Part shown: positions 1-11,393 of the stretch, in pieces
Position numbering within the stretch: the stretch's first letter is position 1
Layout: each line of letters opens with the position of its first letter
Assembly (NCBI RefSeq): GCF_027244095.1
Contig: NC_069659.1
Location: 173,902,001 to 173,966,000 of the forward strand
DNA length: 64,000 nt
Origin: Hemicordylus capensis
Lineage: Eukaryota > Chordata > Lepidosauria > Squamata > Cordylidae
Reading direction: 5' to 3'
Program-made: the position numbers and the translations under genes
The notes under the pieces: model-generated
Told to the model about the DNA's origin: nothing
What the model saw: only the letters and a program-made list of their open reading frames with translations
Database searches by the model: none

Positions 1-110
1 CAAATAAATAACATGGATCCCTGTCCCCAAAGGGCTCACAATCTAAAAAGAAACACAAAATAGATACCAGCAAGAGTCACTCGAGGTACTGTCCTGGGGG
101 TGGGTCGAAA
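1..110. repeat. Interspersed repeat tail, unclassified
   Basis: This AT-rich start of the window has the look of a common reptilian interspersed repeat tail (phrases such as ccctgtccccaaagggctc). It is cut by the window edge, so neither family nor boundary can be given. Bases 111-239 show nothing further. Confidence 0.25.
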
Positions 111-239
111 ACTAGGCAATGCCATATATCTATTATATTTGTACACTTCCCCCCAATTTCTGAGGTGTTCTGAGTGGGTTCTTCAATGCAAAATGAATTA
201 TTAATGACCAAATAATCCACTATCCCACTCTGGGCCACC

Positions 240-1722
240 CTGGTGCCACCCACATGGAGTTATGGGGCAACTGAAATCCCCGTTATTCCCTCTGGGGGAA
301 AGCTTAAAGATGCGAAAACCTCAAAAAATTGTTTTAAAAATCACCCCTTTGCCAATTTCATTGGTAGCTTCTACCTATTGGGCATTACCACCTCACCCAC
401 TATGGCACTCCTAGGAGGCACCCACAGGGACAAATGGACACTCATGTCCTCATTGTCCCCTATGGACAATGCATCAATGTTGTTGATGCAACACACATCA
501 ACAATCACAACGACAACAAATATTTATATGCTGCTTTTCAACAAAGGTGTCCAGAGATCACAAACCACATCCACTGTGTCACACACATGTCACCCAACAG
601 AAATCCAATTAATCTACACAACGGTGCGAAACAACGAAATGCACTGCACACGCCACCCCTGACAAATGCAGGGTAACATCAGCAGCCAGCAAGCAAGCCT
701 GATAACTTGCTTGGACCAACATCACAACTAGGACCACCATCAAATTCCCTCCCTCCCCGAAGCATTTCAACACCACTACACAGAGACCTGTATGTGCTAC
801 TTTGGCACCCAGCCCGAAGCAGATGATGTTCAGATCCCTTGATGAAAAGCAGGGCTGGCAGTGGCACAGCTTTTGGGATGCTACTCACTCAGTGTAGGAC
901 TTCACCCACATTGAGTCAAGTTGTCCCCTTCTGTATGGCTTGGTCTGGTGGTGGTTTCTCTTCAGTTCCATTCAGTCTTCAATCTTCTCTTCAGAAGAGA
1001 GGGAGGTGGGCAGGGGAGCCAAAGGGGCAAACACCTGGGAAATTAAAAGGAGTGGCCACTGGGAGGGACCCACTCTCTCCACAGACAGCAGGCAGTGATT
1101 CTCTCGCAGTAGTAAAAAGGGGGTGAAAAAAATTTAAAAGGAGGAGCTTCAATCTTCAAGGGTGAAAAGAAGCAGTGAGCAGCAGCAGAATCCAAGGAAG
1201 GCGACCCAGACAGTGGCACAGGGCAACAGCTCTCTTCTCTGGCTCTCTCTCACACACACACTCTCTCTCTTCTCCCATGAGGCAGAATGGTGGCTGCAGT
1301 CCCCTCTTAAGTACTTTTGAAATCTCTCCTTCTGAATCTTCCCCATCCTTGTGCCTCCCCACGAGCCAATCTTGGCACAGTTACCCCTGGCAAAGCAAGC
1401 ACTGAACAGAAACAAGCCAATCTTGAAACAAGGGGGATTCACCAGCCAATCATTCACCCTTTTAAGTAGCCAATCTGAAGCTTGGAGGGCAAGATTTTTA
1501 TGGAAAATAAGATGGAGAGCTAGGGAAATCACATGACCATTGACACAAAATCGATGTTCAAATCTCCCAATTGGGGGGGGGGGTCCAAATCCGGGTGATA
1601 TGTTTTGGGCCCGAATCTGGGCAACTGAGCACAGGGGTTGAATCTACCAGTTGGCAAATCTACCGAAACAGCTAGATTCGGGTACAACAAATCATTTTGT
1701 GCCCAAATTGACTTTACATCCC
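240..1722 (+). repeat. TA-flanked repeat copy, split by about 1.1 kb of unknown DNA
   Basis: Bases 240-406 match 21730-21945 (same phrases around ttattccct-tgggggaa and caaaaattgttttaaaa). Bases 1546-1722 match 21945-22108 (gaatctgggcaactgag; attttgtgcc; catccctag at the end). The two parts are adjacent in the later copy but lie about 1.1 kb apart here. The simplest reading is one repeat interrupted by an insertion at about 407-1545. The interrupting DNA contains CT- and GA-rich tracts but I could not classify it and saw no clear target duplication. Confidence 0.5.
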
Positions 1723-1724
1723 TA

Positions 1725-2743
1725 GTACAAAGGCAACCCCATATAGAGTGAATTGCAGTAGTCAAGTCTGGAGGTTACCAGCATCTGTTCTACAGAGTTC
1801 ATTTATCTCAAGAAAATTATGCAGCTGGAATATCAGCTGAAGCTTACAGAACGCACTTCTGACCACTACCTCAACCTAAGACACCAGGGAGAGGCTTGAA
1901 TCAGAAGCACTCACAGACTGCATACCTGTTCCTTCTGGGTAAGTGTGACCCCATCCAGAACTGAGTCATTAGGGCAATGGGATTGTGGGGGTTAGGTTCA
2001 CAGAGGTCCCCAAATCATGGAAAACATGCACAAAAACCACAACATAACGTGCCCTACATTGCTCCACGGACCTCCAGCAGTCCAGCAATGCCCCCCAGAA
2101 CTCTGAATGTTTTCATTATTCTGATATTTTTTGTGGGGAGAAAGGATGGGATTTTTTTAACTAAATGAGCCACAAAATGGCTCAAAATGGTAGCTGGAAA
2201 TGACCTCCGAGGCAACTCTTCAACCTGCAAATACCCCCCCACACACACACACACACTTTTCAATGTATGCCAAGGTTGGGTATCAATTCTGCTGGATCCA
2301 CAGGTAATGCTTTATTAACATCCTTCACCGATAACATCCTACACCAAATCTCCTGGCAATCTCTCCCAACGGTTTCATGTAGATATTTAAAAGCAGTGGG
2401 GAGAGTATGGAGCCCTGGCAGATGCCATATAAAAGTTCATGTTATGAAGAACAAGAATCTCCAAGTGACACCAGCTGGAATCTGCCAAGAGGTAGTGCCG
2501 TCTCCACTCCATAGCCCGTCCAAAAACCAGTTTGAAATGGGTCTAGGCTGTCTGGAGCTGGTAGGCTCCCACCATTTCAATTACCTTGCAGAACCATGGA
2601 AGGTTGGAGACAAGCCTATAGTTGCTTAACCATGAGGAATCCAATGCAGGCTTCTTCAGAAGCGGTCTAATGATTGTCTCCTTAAGGCAAGGAGGCATCC
2701 TGCCCTCCTTCAGAAAAGCATTTATAACATCTACCAGACCCAT
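1725..2743 (-). mobile_element. L2 LINE reverse-transcriptase fragment, minus strand
   Basis: Read on the minus strand, 2743-2543 encodes an L2-type RT entry segment (PPCLKETIIRPLLKKPALDS, then SNYRLVSNLP). Further on, in another frame, comes the segment that normally precedes the catalytic box (QGSILSPLLLNIYMKPLG near 2400). Bases 1725-1800 resemble the antisense of the L2 region encoding SxLDYC. The reading frame is broken several times and material is missing between the blocks, so this is an old 5'- and internally truncated copy. It is recognised from the L2 clade protein pattern. The part below 2260 is the least certain. Confidence 0.6.
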
Positions 2744-3454
2744 TGCAACAACTCCCTCCTGTGCCAGATAGTATAAGCCATGTCAAACAAGGGTCAAGGG
2801 AAGTAGGCAGATCAGTTCTTGCCAGAACAACCACTTATTTTTTGAAAGAAATCTCACATTGAACAGGAGATTGGGTACGGACAAAGCAGGCTACCAGTAA
2901 CACAAAATAGAACACAGAATTTTAAAACACACAACAAAATTGGTTAGCAGCAGATAAATACCCTGAGTGTTGGAGAGGTGAGAAGCCAAGGTTGCCTTTT
3001 CATGCTTCTCTGTGCATCAGTCCTGAGATCGTGCATAGAGCAAGAGCTGCTTGGAAGGAATGAGTACATTTCCTCCATTCCTCCTCCTTGCACGCTTTAC
3101 ATATATTGCCAGTATTTTCCCATTCAGCAAGGACAATAGCAATAAAAGAAGAACTCTTGGAACAATTAGTTTTGGTTTGTGTAGCAATTACCTATTAAAT
3201 CTATCTGAAGAAAGCTTGCTTCTTTTGACACACATTTTACCAGAAAAGCTACAGCAATAAATTAAAACAGCATTGTTATGCAGGGCTTTGTTGCACAACT
3301 GAAAAGTGACTTTCAAGGCAAGGACCTGAAATGCAGATTTTGCCCTAAAAAGATTGTTAATGCCTCTCAGGAAGGTACCAAGTAAACACTGATACAAAAC
3401 TAAAAAGAATGAGTTAACTAGGTAAACTGTCCTGAGCTTGTGCATAGAGCAAGC
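2744..3454. other. No recognisable feature
   Basis: AT-rich DNA without a supported gene. The phrase gtgcatagagcaag occurs near 3035 and again near 3442, a short direct repeat of unknown meaning that sits next to the L2 start. Confidence 0.4.
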
Positions 3455-4235
3455 TTGGGAGTGCTCCTGGACCCAAAGCTCTCCCGGGTTTCTCAGGTTG
3501 AGGTGGTGGCCAGGAGCTCTTTTTATCAGCTTCAGTTGATACATCAGTTACATCCATTTCTAGAGGTGAATGACCTTAAACAGTGGTACATGTGTTGGTA
3601 ACCTCCAGGCTTGACTACTGTAATGTGCTCTATGTGGGGCTGCCTTTGTATGTAGTCTGGAAACTACAACTGGGGCAGAACCCAGCAGCCAGATTGGTCT
3701 CTGGGACAACATGAAGGGACCACATAACACTGGTTCTATGAGAACTGCACTGGCTGCCAATACGTTTTCGGGTGAAATGCCAAGTGCTGGATCTATAAAG
3801 CCCTTAATGGCTTGGGTCCAGGCTATTAGAGAGATTGCCTCCTTTGTCATAATCCCTGCCACCTGTTACGATCTTCTGGAGAGGACCGGTTACAGTTGCC
3901 ACCAGGCGGCTCATATGGTGGTGACCCATGACCTGCCTTTCTCTGTGGCTGCCCCGGGGCTTTGGAATATGCTGCCTGCTGAAATAAGAGCATGTCCTTC
4001 ACTGTTTGTTTTCAGGAAGAATCTCAAGACCCTTCTGTTCTCTCAGGCTTTTAATAAAATTAATTTTAATAATTTTAAAAACTTGTTTTAATAATTTTAT
4101 TCTATTATTTTTATTGTCATGTATTTTAATTTGTGACCTTTAAATATTTTTAAATTTTGTACACCGCTTAGAGATATACATTTCAGGCAGTATAAAAATA
4201 TGATAAATAAAACAAAACTAACTAAATAAATAAAT
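3455..4235 (+). mobile_element. L2 LINE, 3' part with tail, plus strand
   Basis: The translation, broken by a few frameshifts and stops, carries the C-terminal L2 RT landmarks in order: a GVLLDPKL-like block near 3460, TSRLDYCNVLYVGLP near 3610, LHWLPIRFRVK-like near 3745 and APGLWNMLPAEIR near 3950. An AT-rich 3' region follows with a cgcttagagatata-like motif and a (AAAT)n tail ending near 4240. The copy is truncated at its 5' end. L2 elements encode an endonuclease-RT protein that copies their own RNA at the target; this copy cannot do so. Confidence 0.75.
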
Positions 4236-4343
4236 AAACTACTAGATCTATAGCCTGCACATGCAGCTGGGGTAGACATATAACATATACCAGGGATGGA
4301 CAAATGACAGCCCAAGGCAAGGTACTATTATTTGTAGTAGGAC

Positions 4344-4472
4344 TAGAGATGTGAAGACATGGGGGAAACCCGTTTTTACCACCAGAACAAAAACCCTGGT
4401 TTTAGGGTTGGATTTAAAAAAAAATAAATCTCTCCCCCCCGCCAGTTTCCCCCCCTGGCCTTCACATCTCTA
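4344..4472. mobile_element. TA-flanked MITE, short copy
   Basis: Both ends read TAGAGATGTGAAG inwards from a TA dinucleotide (4344 onward, and the reverse complement ending at 4472), followed by a G-run and GAAAC. This gives terminal inverted repeats of about 25 bp around a 129-bp unit. The ends match the TAGGGATGTGCAC-type ends of longer copies at 24481, 35952 and 40359. Confidence 0.6.
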
Positions 4473-5634
4473 AGTGGGACCCTGGTCATCCTACCAAATT
4501 CTAATCATGGTCTAGGACAAAGTTTGCTTACAGTTTCATTCCCAAAGCAAGAAAATAACCTTCAAAAGTGAGAGATAGAGATGGTGTATACTTAAATGTT
4601 ATATCTGTCTTTGGAGTTTGTATTAATATCCCAGCCTGGCCCTAGATTATTTGTTCCATAACTACAACACCCATAGTGCTAGGGCTTTCCATTGTGTTAC
4701 AGAGCATGATAACCCATAAGAGATTTGACTTAGAGGTGAAATGAGTATAGACACATAGATAACATTTCCCAAATGTTTCAGTTTTGCCCCTTGTATGGGA
4801 AATCTGAATTCACATGATGAATGGAAAGTTTTACTTCAGCATTTAAAATTAAGGTGCTTTATCCTTTTTGGCATCTCTTCATTGGTTTGGCAGATATCAA
4901 ATATGTGATCTCATAAGCCTCCAGTTGTCATATACTAATGTTATCATCTATCAAATACTGTCAGATACTGAACACTATTACATGCCAACCAGCAAATACA
5001 CACTTGTTACATGTCCCGAACCTCACTTCTTCAAGAGAGTGCAGAAGAAAATGCTGGAAGATAGGCAGTGAGCCAGTGTGAGATCAGCAGCCATCACCAA
5101 CAGACAGGAGCAAAGAAAAATGCCTTTTCTTTCCCCATGTAAAGCCCCCTACAGGTGGAGCACCTGAGATGCAAGTTCCAGCAATGGGGAAAAGCAGAAG
5201 CTGCAAATTATGGAAACAAAAGAGACAGAGATCTACTGCCACTTTGAGATCATGCCTTGTGCAAATAACGGAGGTGATGGATATAGAGGGGGATTTCAGC
5301 CTGCAAGTTTGAGCAGATTAGCTCATTTTGGTCCTGAGCAAGATACTACCAGATACAGACTTATTGCAGTTCCCCAGATCTTCAGAGCAACTTAAGGCAC
5401 AAACTGAATTGGGCCTGCTAGTTCCAAAGCAGGAAGAGGAAGGAAGGAAGGAAGGACATCACATTTTGACACTGAGAGACAGTGTGACTGGAATTTCCAT
5501 TTACTGTTCATGGAATAAACAGTAAACAGCAGGCTTTGCCAGGCAACTGATATCACTGAAGACATGCCATTCAAGTCAGCCCCAAGACAAAGGGAAGCAC
5601 TGCACTGCAACCTCAGTTCTCTGAATGGTGAGCA
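4473..5634. other. No recognisable gene
   Basis: Low-GC DNA with no open frame of protein-like composition. A short run of GGAA units lies near 5440-5453. I see nothing else to annotate. Confidence 0.4.
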
Positions 5635-5642
5635 CTCTGAAG

Positions 5643-6033
5643 CAGAGGCGTAACTAGGGAAAACGGCTCCCGGGGCAAGCACTGAAATGGCGCCCCCCAC
5701 CGCGCCCCCCACCCCCCCAACATACTACATTATACTTAGGTTTTTCCTCACAAGCACCCGCCGCCGCCAAGCCAGGCCACTGACTGGCCGCCAGGCGCCA
5801 GCAAAGCAATGGGGGGGGCCGCAGGCAGCGCGGAAGGGACCGCTCATGGGGAAGGGGGCACCGACGCACTCCCTTGACTGCTGCAGCGCTGCTGCACTGA
5901 GCAGGAAACATTTGTATTAACAAAAAATTAAAAAAAAAATTAAAATTTGGTCATGGCGGCGCCCCCCACGTGACCAGAAAAGATGGCGCCCGGGGCACGT
6001 GCCCCCCCTGCCCCCCCTATAGTTACGCCTCTG
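5643..6033. mobile_element. Non-autonomous hAT transposon (MITE)
   Basis: The unit begins CAGAGGCGTAACTA and ends with its reverse complement TAGTTACGCCTCTG. It is flanked by a perfect 8-bp direct duplication CTCTGAAG (5635-5642 and 6034-6041). An 8-bp duplication with CAG...CTG ends is diagnostic of the hAT superfamily. The 391-bp interior is GC-rich, with C-runs and no transposase frame, so it must have been moved by an autonomous relative. The clean duplication suggests a fairly recent insertion. Confidence 0.9.
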
Positions 6034-6097
6034 CTCTGAAGGGTTCTCATTTCCTTTAAGAAGAGATCACCAGAGCTTATATTTATTTATTTAAAAT

Positions 6098-6262
6098 ATT
6101 TCTAAAGGTAAAGTGTGCCGTTGAGTCGGTGTCGCCTCCTGGTGACCACAGAGCCCTGTGGTTGTCCTTGGTAGAATACAGGAGGGAGTTACCATTGCTT
6201 CCTCCCATGCAATATGAGACGATGTCTTTCAGCATCTTCTTATATTGCTGCTGTCCTATACC
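6098..6262 (-). mobile_element. Sauria-type SINE, 5'-truncated, minus strand
   Basis: Bases near 6112 (aaagtgtgccgttgagtcgg, then gtgtcgcctcctggtgacc) parallel the 3' end of the BovB LINE near 25008 (taagtgccatcaagtgggtg, then tcaactcttagagacc). A tail shared with BovB is the hallmark of the Sauria SINE, which uses BovB machinery. The body phrases ccacagagccctgtgg and ggtagaatacaggagg agree with that family as I know it. The tRNA-derived head is missing on the right. Confidence 0.65.
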
Positions 6263-6299
6263 ATCCAAAACCTGAGGTTTTGCCTTCTCCTGATGATGT

Positions 6300-6385
6300 T
6301 GACATGGAGAAATAGATTTGGGTGTCATTAGCATACTGATAACACCCTGCACCAAATCTCCTGATGATCTCTTATAGTGTCTTCA
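6300..6385 (-). mobile_element. L2 LINE fragment around the RT catalytic box
   Basis: On the minus strand this short piece reads as the L2 RT segment preceding and covering its YADD-like box (GAGCYQYANDTQIYFSM-like). It is a short relic whose phrases match 2290-2400 and 16262-16310 in the same orientation. Confidence 0.5.
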
Positions 6386-6543
6386 TGATATTTGGTTTAT
6401 TTACAAATAAACAAATTGGGCATTAGAATGAATTGAACATAGCAGGACACCCCCAATAAGTCAGAAACAGATATCAGTTTCCCAGAGACAAACTTCAGCT
6501 TTTCTCCTCACCCTTTCCATTCTATGTTCAAGCTTCCTTCCCC

Positions 6544-6547
<4 letters not shown>

Positions 6548-6611
<64 letters not shown>
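6548..6611. repeat. (CT)n followed by (CA)n microsatellite
   Basis: An uninterrupted CT run passes directly into a CA run, giving a compound dinucleotide tract of about 64 bp. Confidence 0.95.
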
Positions 6612-6615
<4 letters not shown>

Positions 6616-6739
6616 CAGCCTGCCATTTCAGTACACAGACACCCCCTCTGTGAAGGTGTCTACAGTAAAGAGTGTTGGGGAGGGACCCTTTGTGGCTTCT
6701 CCCATTTAAGATACCTCGCAACTGGCAACTGGGTAAGAG

Positions 6740-7043
6740 GAGTGTCCAGCCAGGCTCCAAGCCCTGTAGGTGATCCCAAGAAATGGCTATGTGGCAGGAA
6801 ACATTGAGGTGGGAGGAGCAGGAAGTGATTGTGTGCTATCTTCGATCTGGGTAGGACAGTATGGAATGTGCTTTTCCTCCACCCTTGATAAAATGCTGGG
6901 TAAATTATCTGGGTTGGCCACTGCCAACCTACTCAGATTGAGGCTAGCACACAATCACTTCCCTCTCCTCCTACCTCAATGTTTAGTGACACATGGCTTT
7001 TTCTCTGGAGTGCACGTGAGCCTTGGTACCTGGCTGAATGCTC
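6740..7043. mobile_element. Fold-back (long palindromic) element
   Basis: The left arm from 6740 (starting GAGTGTCCAGCCAGG) and the right arm ending at 7043 are inverted copies of each other over more than 100 bp. The best-kept section is ACATTGAGG near 6801 through GTGATTGTGTGCT near 6836, mirrored by 6947-6982. Mismatches are scattered along the arms. No coding capacity is present. Homology between the arms may extend a little beyond these limits. A 16-bp near-repeat (attgctcctcctacac) lies just outside, at 7057-7090. Confidence 0.65.
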
Positions 7044-7404
7044 CTCCTACACCGATTGCTCCTCCTACACTGATTGCTCGTGAGAACCAGCCCTTTAAGA
7101 CAGCTCTTAAGAAACATCCTTGCTCTCCAGAACTACTAGGCAGGATCTACCAAACAAAGGGATTGGCCAGTTATCAATAACTGCAAATTCACTATATACT
7201 GATGCATGTTAGCTATGGAATACTTCAAATGCTAAAACCACAGCTTGCCATCTATCAAATTATGTTTGCAACTGACATTGCATGTCAGGTACGGTCAGAC
7301 ACTAAATGCTATTGCATACTCAAATACTGGAATAAAATATATAGGATGTCAAATACAGAAACAAAAGAGTCATCATCCAAATTCACAGAGAGGAATTTCA
7401 GGAG

Positions 7405-7720
7405 AAAAATATATTTATTTTAAAATGTGTATCAGACCTTTCAGTAAATATTCCCAAGGCAGCTTACAATCATAACCATAAGAACAATCATTCAACACCA
7501 CTAAAACCTGACGTAAGTTAAAAACAACAAATTACAGACAGGAATCACTACCTAAAACAATTTAAAATTTGACAGCCTGAGGACTAAAGGTCTATTGAAA
7601 TAAGGATGTATTCCTAAATGGGCTAATGATAGCATGGATCCAGCAGATCTCTTTGCGGAGGGGAATTCAATTTTAAAAAGAGGACAGACCCAAAATATTG
7701 TTTCAGTTCTAGTTTGCTCA
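7405..7720 (-). repeat. LINE 3' tail-like sequence, minus strand
   Basis: It starts with a T-rich end and the phrase cccaaggcagcttacaat, the antisense of the usual end of L2/CR1-type reptile LINEs. No RT motif is present, so the clade is a guess. Confidence 0.35.
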
Positions 7721-7787
7721 TTTGGCAAAGTATAGTAATGATCACCTAAACCAAAGTCTGCAATATGAACCTTGTCCATCTGTGCTT

Positions 7788-8081
7788 TCTGGTCTTGTGG
7801 TAGCAAGCATGACTTGTCCCCATAGCTAAGCAGGGTCTGCCCTGGTTGCATATGAATGGGAGACTTGATGTGTGAGCTCTGCAAGATATTCCCCTCAGGG
7901 GATGAAGCTGCTCTGGGAAGAGCAGAAGGTTTCAAGTTCCCTCTCTGGCTTCTCCAAGATAGGGCTGAGAGAGATTCCTGCCTGCAACCTTGGAGAAGCC
8001 GCTGCCAGTCTGTGAAGACAATACTGAGCTAGATAGACCAATGGTCTGACTCAGTATACGGCAGTTTCCTATGTTCCTATG
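7788..8081 (+). mobile_element. 5S rRNA-derived SINE, near full length
   Basis: The head contains AGCTAAGCAGGGTCTGCC, then CTGGTTGC and GAATGGGAGAC. This matches the internal promoter region (box A to box C) of vertebrate 5S rRNA. The body and tail (gggctgagagagattcctgc; ctgactcagtatacgg; cagtttcctatg) recur in four other copies here. SINEs of this kind are transcribed by RNA polymerase III and mobilised by LINE proteins. The copy is nearly complete and runs 5' to 3' on the plus strand. Confidence 0.8.
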
Positions 8082-9299
8082 TACCATATTTGCCTTTCTT
8101 TTTTCTTTTTCTTTTTCTAAATTAGAAATAGACAGTCTTTCATTGGTTGCATCTACACTTTGGCAATACATAATCTGTTCATGTTTTGGCACCCTGCTGG
8201 CAAGAATGATGACATTTTTTCTCTTTCTTTTCATAAGAATGTTTCACTTTCTATGTTTTTCTTTCTTTCAGGGCTTTGAGGCCAATAGTTTTCATTTTTA
8301 GCTGAAAAAATAATAAAAGTTGTCTTTTTTATATAAACACAGTCTAAAGAAGTATTCTTAAATGATGATGCCTGCCTGTGATGATTGCACAACTTAGGCA
8401 GCTCTGAAAGGATTGCAGAGAGGTATTTTCAGTACTATGAAGAGACAGTTACAAACAATTTAAATACAGTATTGTTCAGAGACCAAATGCATTTTCCCTT
8501 GCCAGTGTTCTTTAATTGTGAATGTTCACCTGAAAACAAACAAACATCAAACTTAACAGATTACCGTGGCAAGCAGGGTACCAGTCCTTCAGGCTAGCTC
8601 TGAACACTCATCCGCACAGGCTTTAAAAGAGGGCAGATTTTCATCAACTAAGTTGTGCAAGTCCAATTAATGAAACAAGAATTATAATGCACGGTACACA
8701 TTTGAAGTGCTAATACAATTTTCACAAAGACACTCCAGGCCACTAGTATTGTCAGGCACTGGAAAACTGCTGTGAACTTCTCACTTTTTAATTTTTTTAG
8801 TTGTGGGAATATGTAGGCAAAATGAAATAACTTTCAGATTTGACATCTTCAACCAGACAGATGACAATGGCAAGGAAAGACAAATTGCTGTCTCATTTTA
8901 ACTGAAGATATAAAATCACCATAAACTCCATAATGACACTTAATGTTTAGTATTATACCATCTTCTCCACTTTGTACAGCATTTCATAATTATGACATCA
9001 ATTCATATCAAGTGCCAAATCATTCAGGGAACAACATTATGAAAATCAATAGCTTCAGTTCATAGCTCTTTTTGTCTAGAAGTATAAATCTTCAAAACTC
9101 CATGTTTCCAAACTCACATAATTATTGTGCAGTGTGGTATGAGAATAACCACTGAAGAGATATTAAATTACAGTCAGCCATTGCAAAACCCTAATAAAGA
9201 GTCCATAGATCAATATATGAACTGAAGTACATATAAGAAAGAAATCTTGCTTATTTCCTAGTGTAAAAAGGAGGAAATATTTTCACACCATAACAAATA
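8082..9299. other. No recognisable gene
   Basis: AT-rich DNA with a TTTCT-rich stretch at 8093-8120. I see no protein-like frame, RNA gene or repeat boundary. Confidence 0.4.
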
Positions 9300-9746
9300 C
9301 AAATGGCCCTCGTTAACCATGGGCTCCGTATTTGTGATTAGGTCTTAGAGACCCAGTTTCCTTATCTGTGGAGGGAAATAGGTGAAATTTGCCTATCCAC
9401 AATCTTGAGTGGGCAGACATGACTTCTATGCCATTTCTGGCTGCCATTTTCAAGCAGAGAGCCATTTTGTGGCTCTTTATATAAAGTTTTTAGTGAATAT
9501 TCGACTGTTTTCAGGGTTAGGGGGCATTGCTGGAGACCTGGAGAATAAGGTCCTGTCCTGTTTTCCTCTTATTTCTGCCCCCTTTGCCTTTTTGGCCCTT
9601 TGTTGTTGTTAGGAACCTAACCCCCCAATTCCCACTGACTCACTGTTACATGGTTTCATGGTTTCCGTATTCACACATGTTACATGGTTTCCGTATTCAC
9701 ACCTATAGGCAAGAACAGAACCTCCATGAATAACGAGGACCACCTG
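9300..9746. mobile_element. Tigger-like (Tc1/mariner) non-autonomous element
   Basis: The left end reads TGGCCCTCGTTAACCATGG from 9304. The reverse complement of the right end reads TGGTCCTCGTTATTCATGG from 9742, so 15 of 19 bases agree. Ends of the type GTCCTCGTTAT are typical of Tigger/pogo relatives. A TA lies just outside the left end, but the matching TA on the right is lost. The interior has no transposase and holds a direct duplication of catggtttccgtattcacac (9658-9677 and 9684-9703). Confidence 0.6.
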
Positions 9747-10359
9747 CAAATCACGTTTGAGATAACATGCTTCAATGTATTGTGCAACTTCCCTCCCCTC
9801 ACTTGGAGACCAACCAGATGAGATGTTAAATGAATCTTTGCCTGCTTTGGGGTTTAAAATTGCTCATGAATAGCAGCCAGGCAAGACCGCAATTCAGATC
9901 TGGACCACAGTGTAGACATAGGGGGGTGTCTAATAATTTACTTCCACATATTTTGTTGACAATGTCCCCCATGATTATTCAGCCTACACGCACCATTGTA
10001 ACAAATGCCACTTTCAGGGCCAATGGTTGCTTCTGGGAGCAAATTACAGTATGGAAATGTTCGGGACATAAAGGGTCTTCTTGCCTCTGCACCATGAGTC
10101 CAATCTAAATTATAGCCCTGATCAGCTACGATTTAAGCCCTAATTAGATGAAAGTATGTCACATCTAATCTGACCCTTAGAAATGGACATAAAGATTGAG
10201 TTGGTGTTTAAACCTGAAATGGAAAATTGTTTTACAACTTTAAAAATCTGGACTCTTAAAAATGGGAATGTCAGTTGAGCTAGTCAGTATTGGAACACAG
10301 AATTAGGTGCTTAACAGGAATATCAACTTTCACCCTTATATTTCTTCATAGCAGATATT
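9747..10359. other. No recognisable gene
   Basis: Unique-looking AT-rich DNA between a Tigger-like element and the hairpin-rich element. Confidence 0.4.
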
Positions 10360-10825
10360 GAGCTGGGTCTCACGATCAGTGAGACCCAGGTTTTGTTAGT
10401 GTGCGGGGAGGGAGCCCTGGGCGGCTGGATCGGCCGCCCACACGATTGCCGGCTCCATGATGGAGCCGGCAGGGGCTGGGGGGAGCAGTGGCCTTGTGGC
10501 CCCCAGAAGCCCCAATATGCCCTGCACGAGCATGCAGGGCATACTGGGGAGACCCCCAGAGCTGGAAGGCAGCTTTTCTCCTCCCCTCTGGGGGTCTACT
10601 AATGAGTAGCAGCGGCGCGCAGACACACCGCGGCTACTCACAATCAGGCAGCCTGGGTTTGCAGAGCGCTTGCTCCGCAAACCTGGACTAAGTGCAGGGG
10701 TTCTTGAGCGGGTTACCCGCTCTAGAACCACCAGGCTTCGCAGCCGAGCCCGGTGGTTCTCACAATTAGCAAAAATCGGGCTAGGCTCTCCTAGCCCGAT
10801 TTTTGCTAATCATAAGAATAGCCTC
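10360..10825. mobile_element. Serial-hairpin element, copy A
   Basis: A GC-rich 466-bp unit whose ends (GAGCTGGGTCTCACGAT; reverse complement of right end GAGGCTATTCTTATGAT) resemble each other. It is flanked by ATT on both sides, a possible 3-bp target duplication. Almost the whole length is consecutive inverted repeats: 10363-10389 (11-bp arms), 10418-10440 (8), 10447-10471 (11), 10510-10549 (17, one mismatch), 10550-10597 (12), 10603-10640 (13, one mismatch), 10656-10683 (12, one mismatch), 10699-10729 (15, one mismatch), 10724-10760 (14, one mismatch) and 10765-10810 (21, perfect, 4-base loop). There is no coding frame. It is probably a non-autonomous DNA transposon; PIF/Harbinger is possible from the 3-bp duplication. 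A structured RNA cannot be excluded. Confidence 0.65.
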
Positions 10826-11393
10826 ATTGTGTCACAATAGGCCTTGAATATTTCATCTCTACCTCTTGAAAACTAATGAAGAGGTCAAAGGGCCTGTTGA
10901 GTTTCTAATGCAGCTTTCATAAAAGAACATGCCACTTTCATTTTGATATCTAACCTCAAGGTAAACATCACTTTACAGTGCTTTTTCAGCTTTTCTAATC
11001 CTTCTAGAACCAGCTACAAGAGAAAAGTTGTTCAAACCTTGACATTCCAAAATGTACATATTACGTGTATCTCAAAGTTCATGGGAGATATTAGACATTA
11101 TGCTGATTGAGACCTTATGCTGTACAAGTGTACAGATATCTGTATGCTCATATACGGGTTTGTATGAATGACTGTTCTTGTGTCCATTTTAAAAGTGAAT
11201 CTAGATACAGACCTTTCAAAAGCATGGTACAGCTAGGAAGTATACTTCTATATTTGCATTCAACATACCATGGAAATGACTATACTGCTATATGGATCTG
11301 TACCTGTGTATGTTGTACACTTGCTGTATGAACGTTGAATGTAAAATGTAAATGGGCCTACTGTGGTACAAACAAGCAACCAGGGAAACAAGA

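Noticed and set aside
243-662. Plus-strand frame of 139 codons
   Set aside because: It starts inside a non-coding repeat and has no protein-like pattern.
7788-7900. Genuine 5S rRNA gene
   Set aside because: Only the internal promoter part resembles 5S rRNA and it continues into a SINE body present in several copies.
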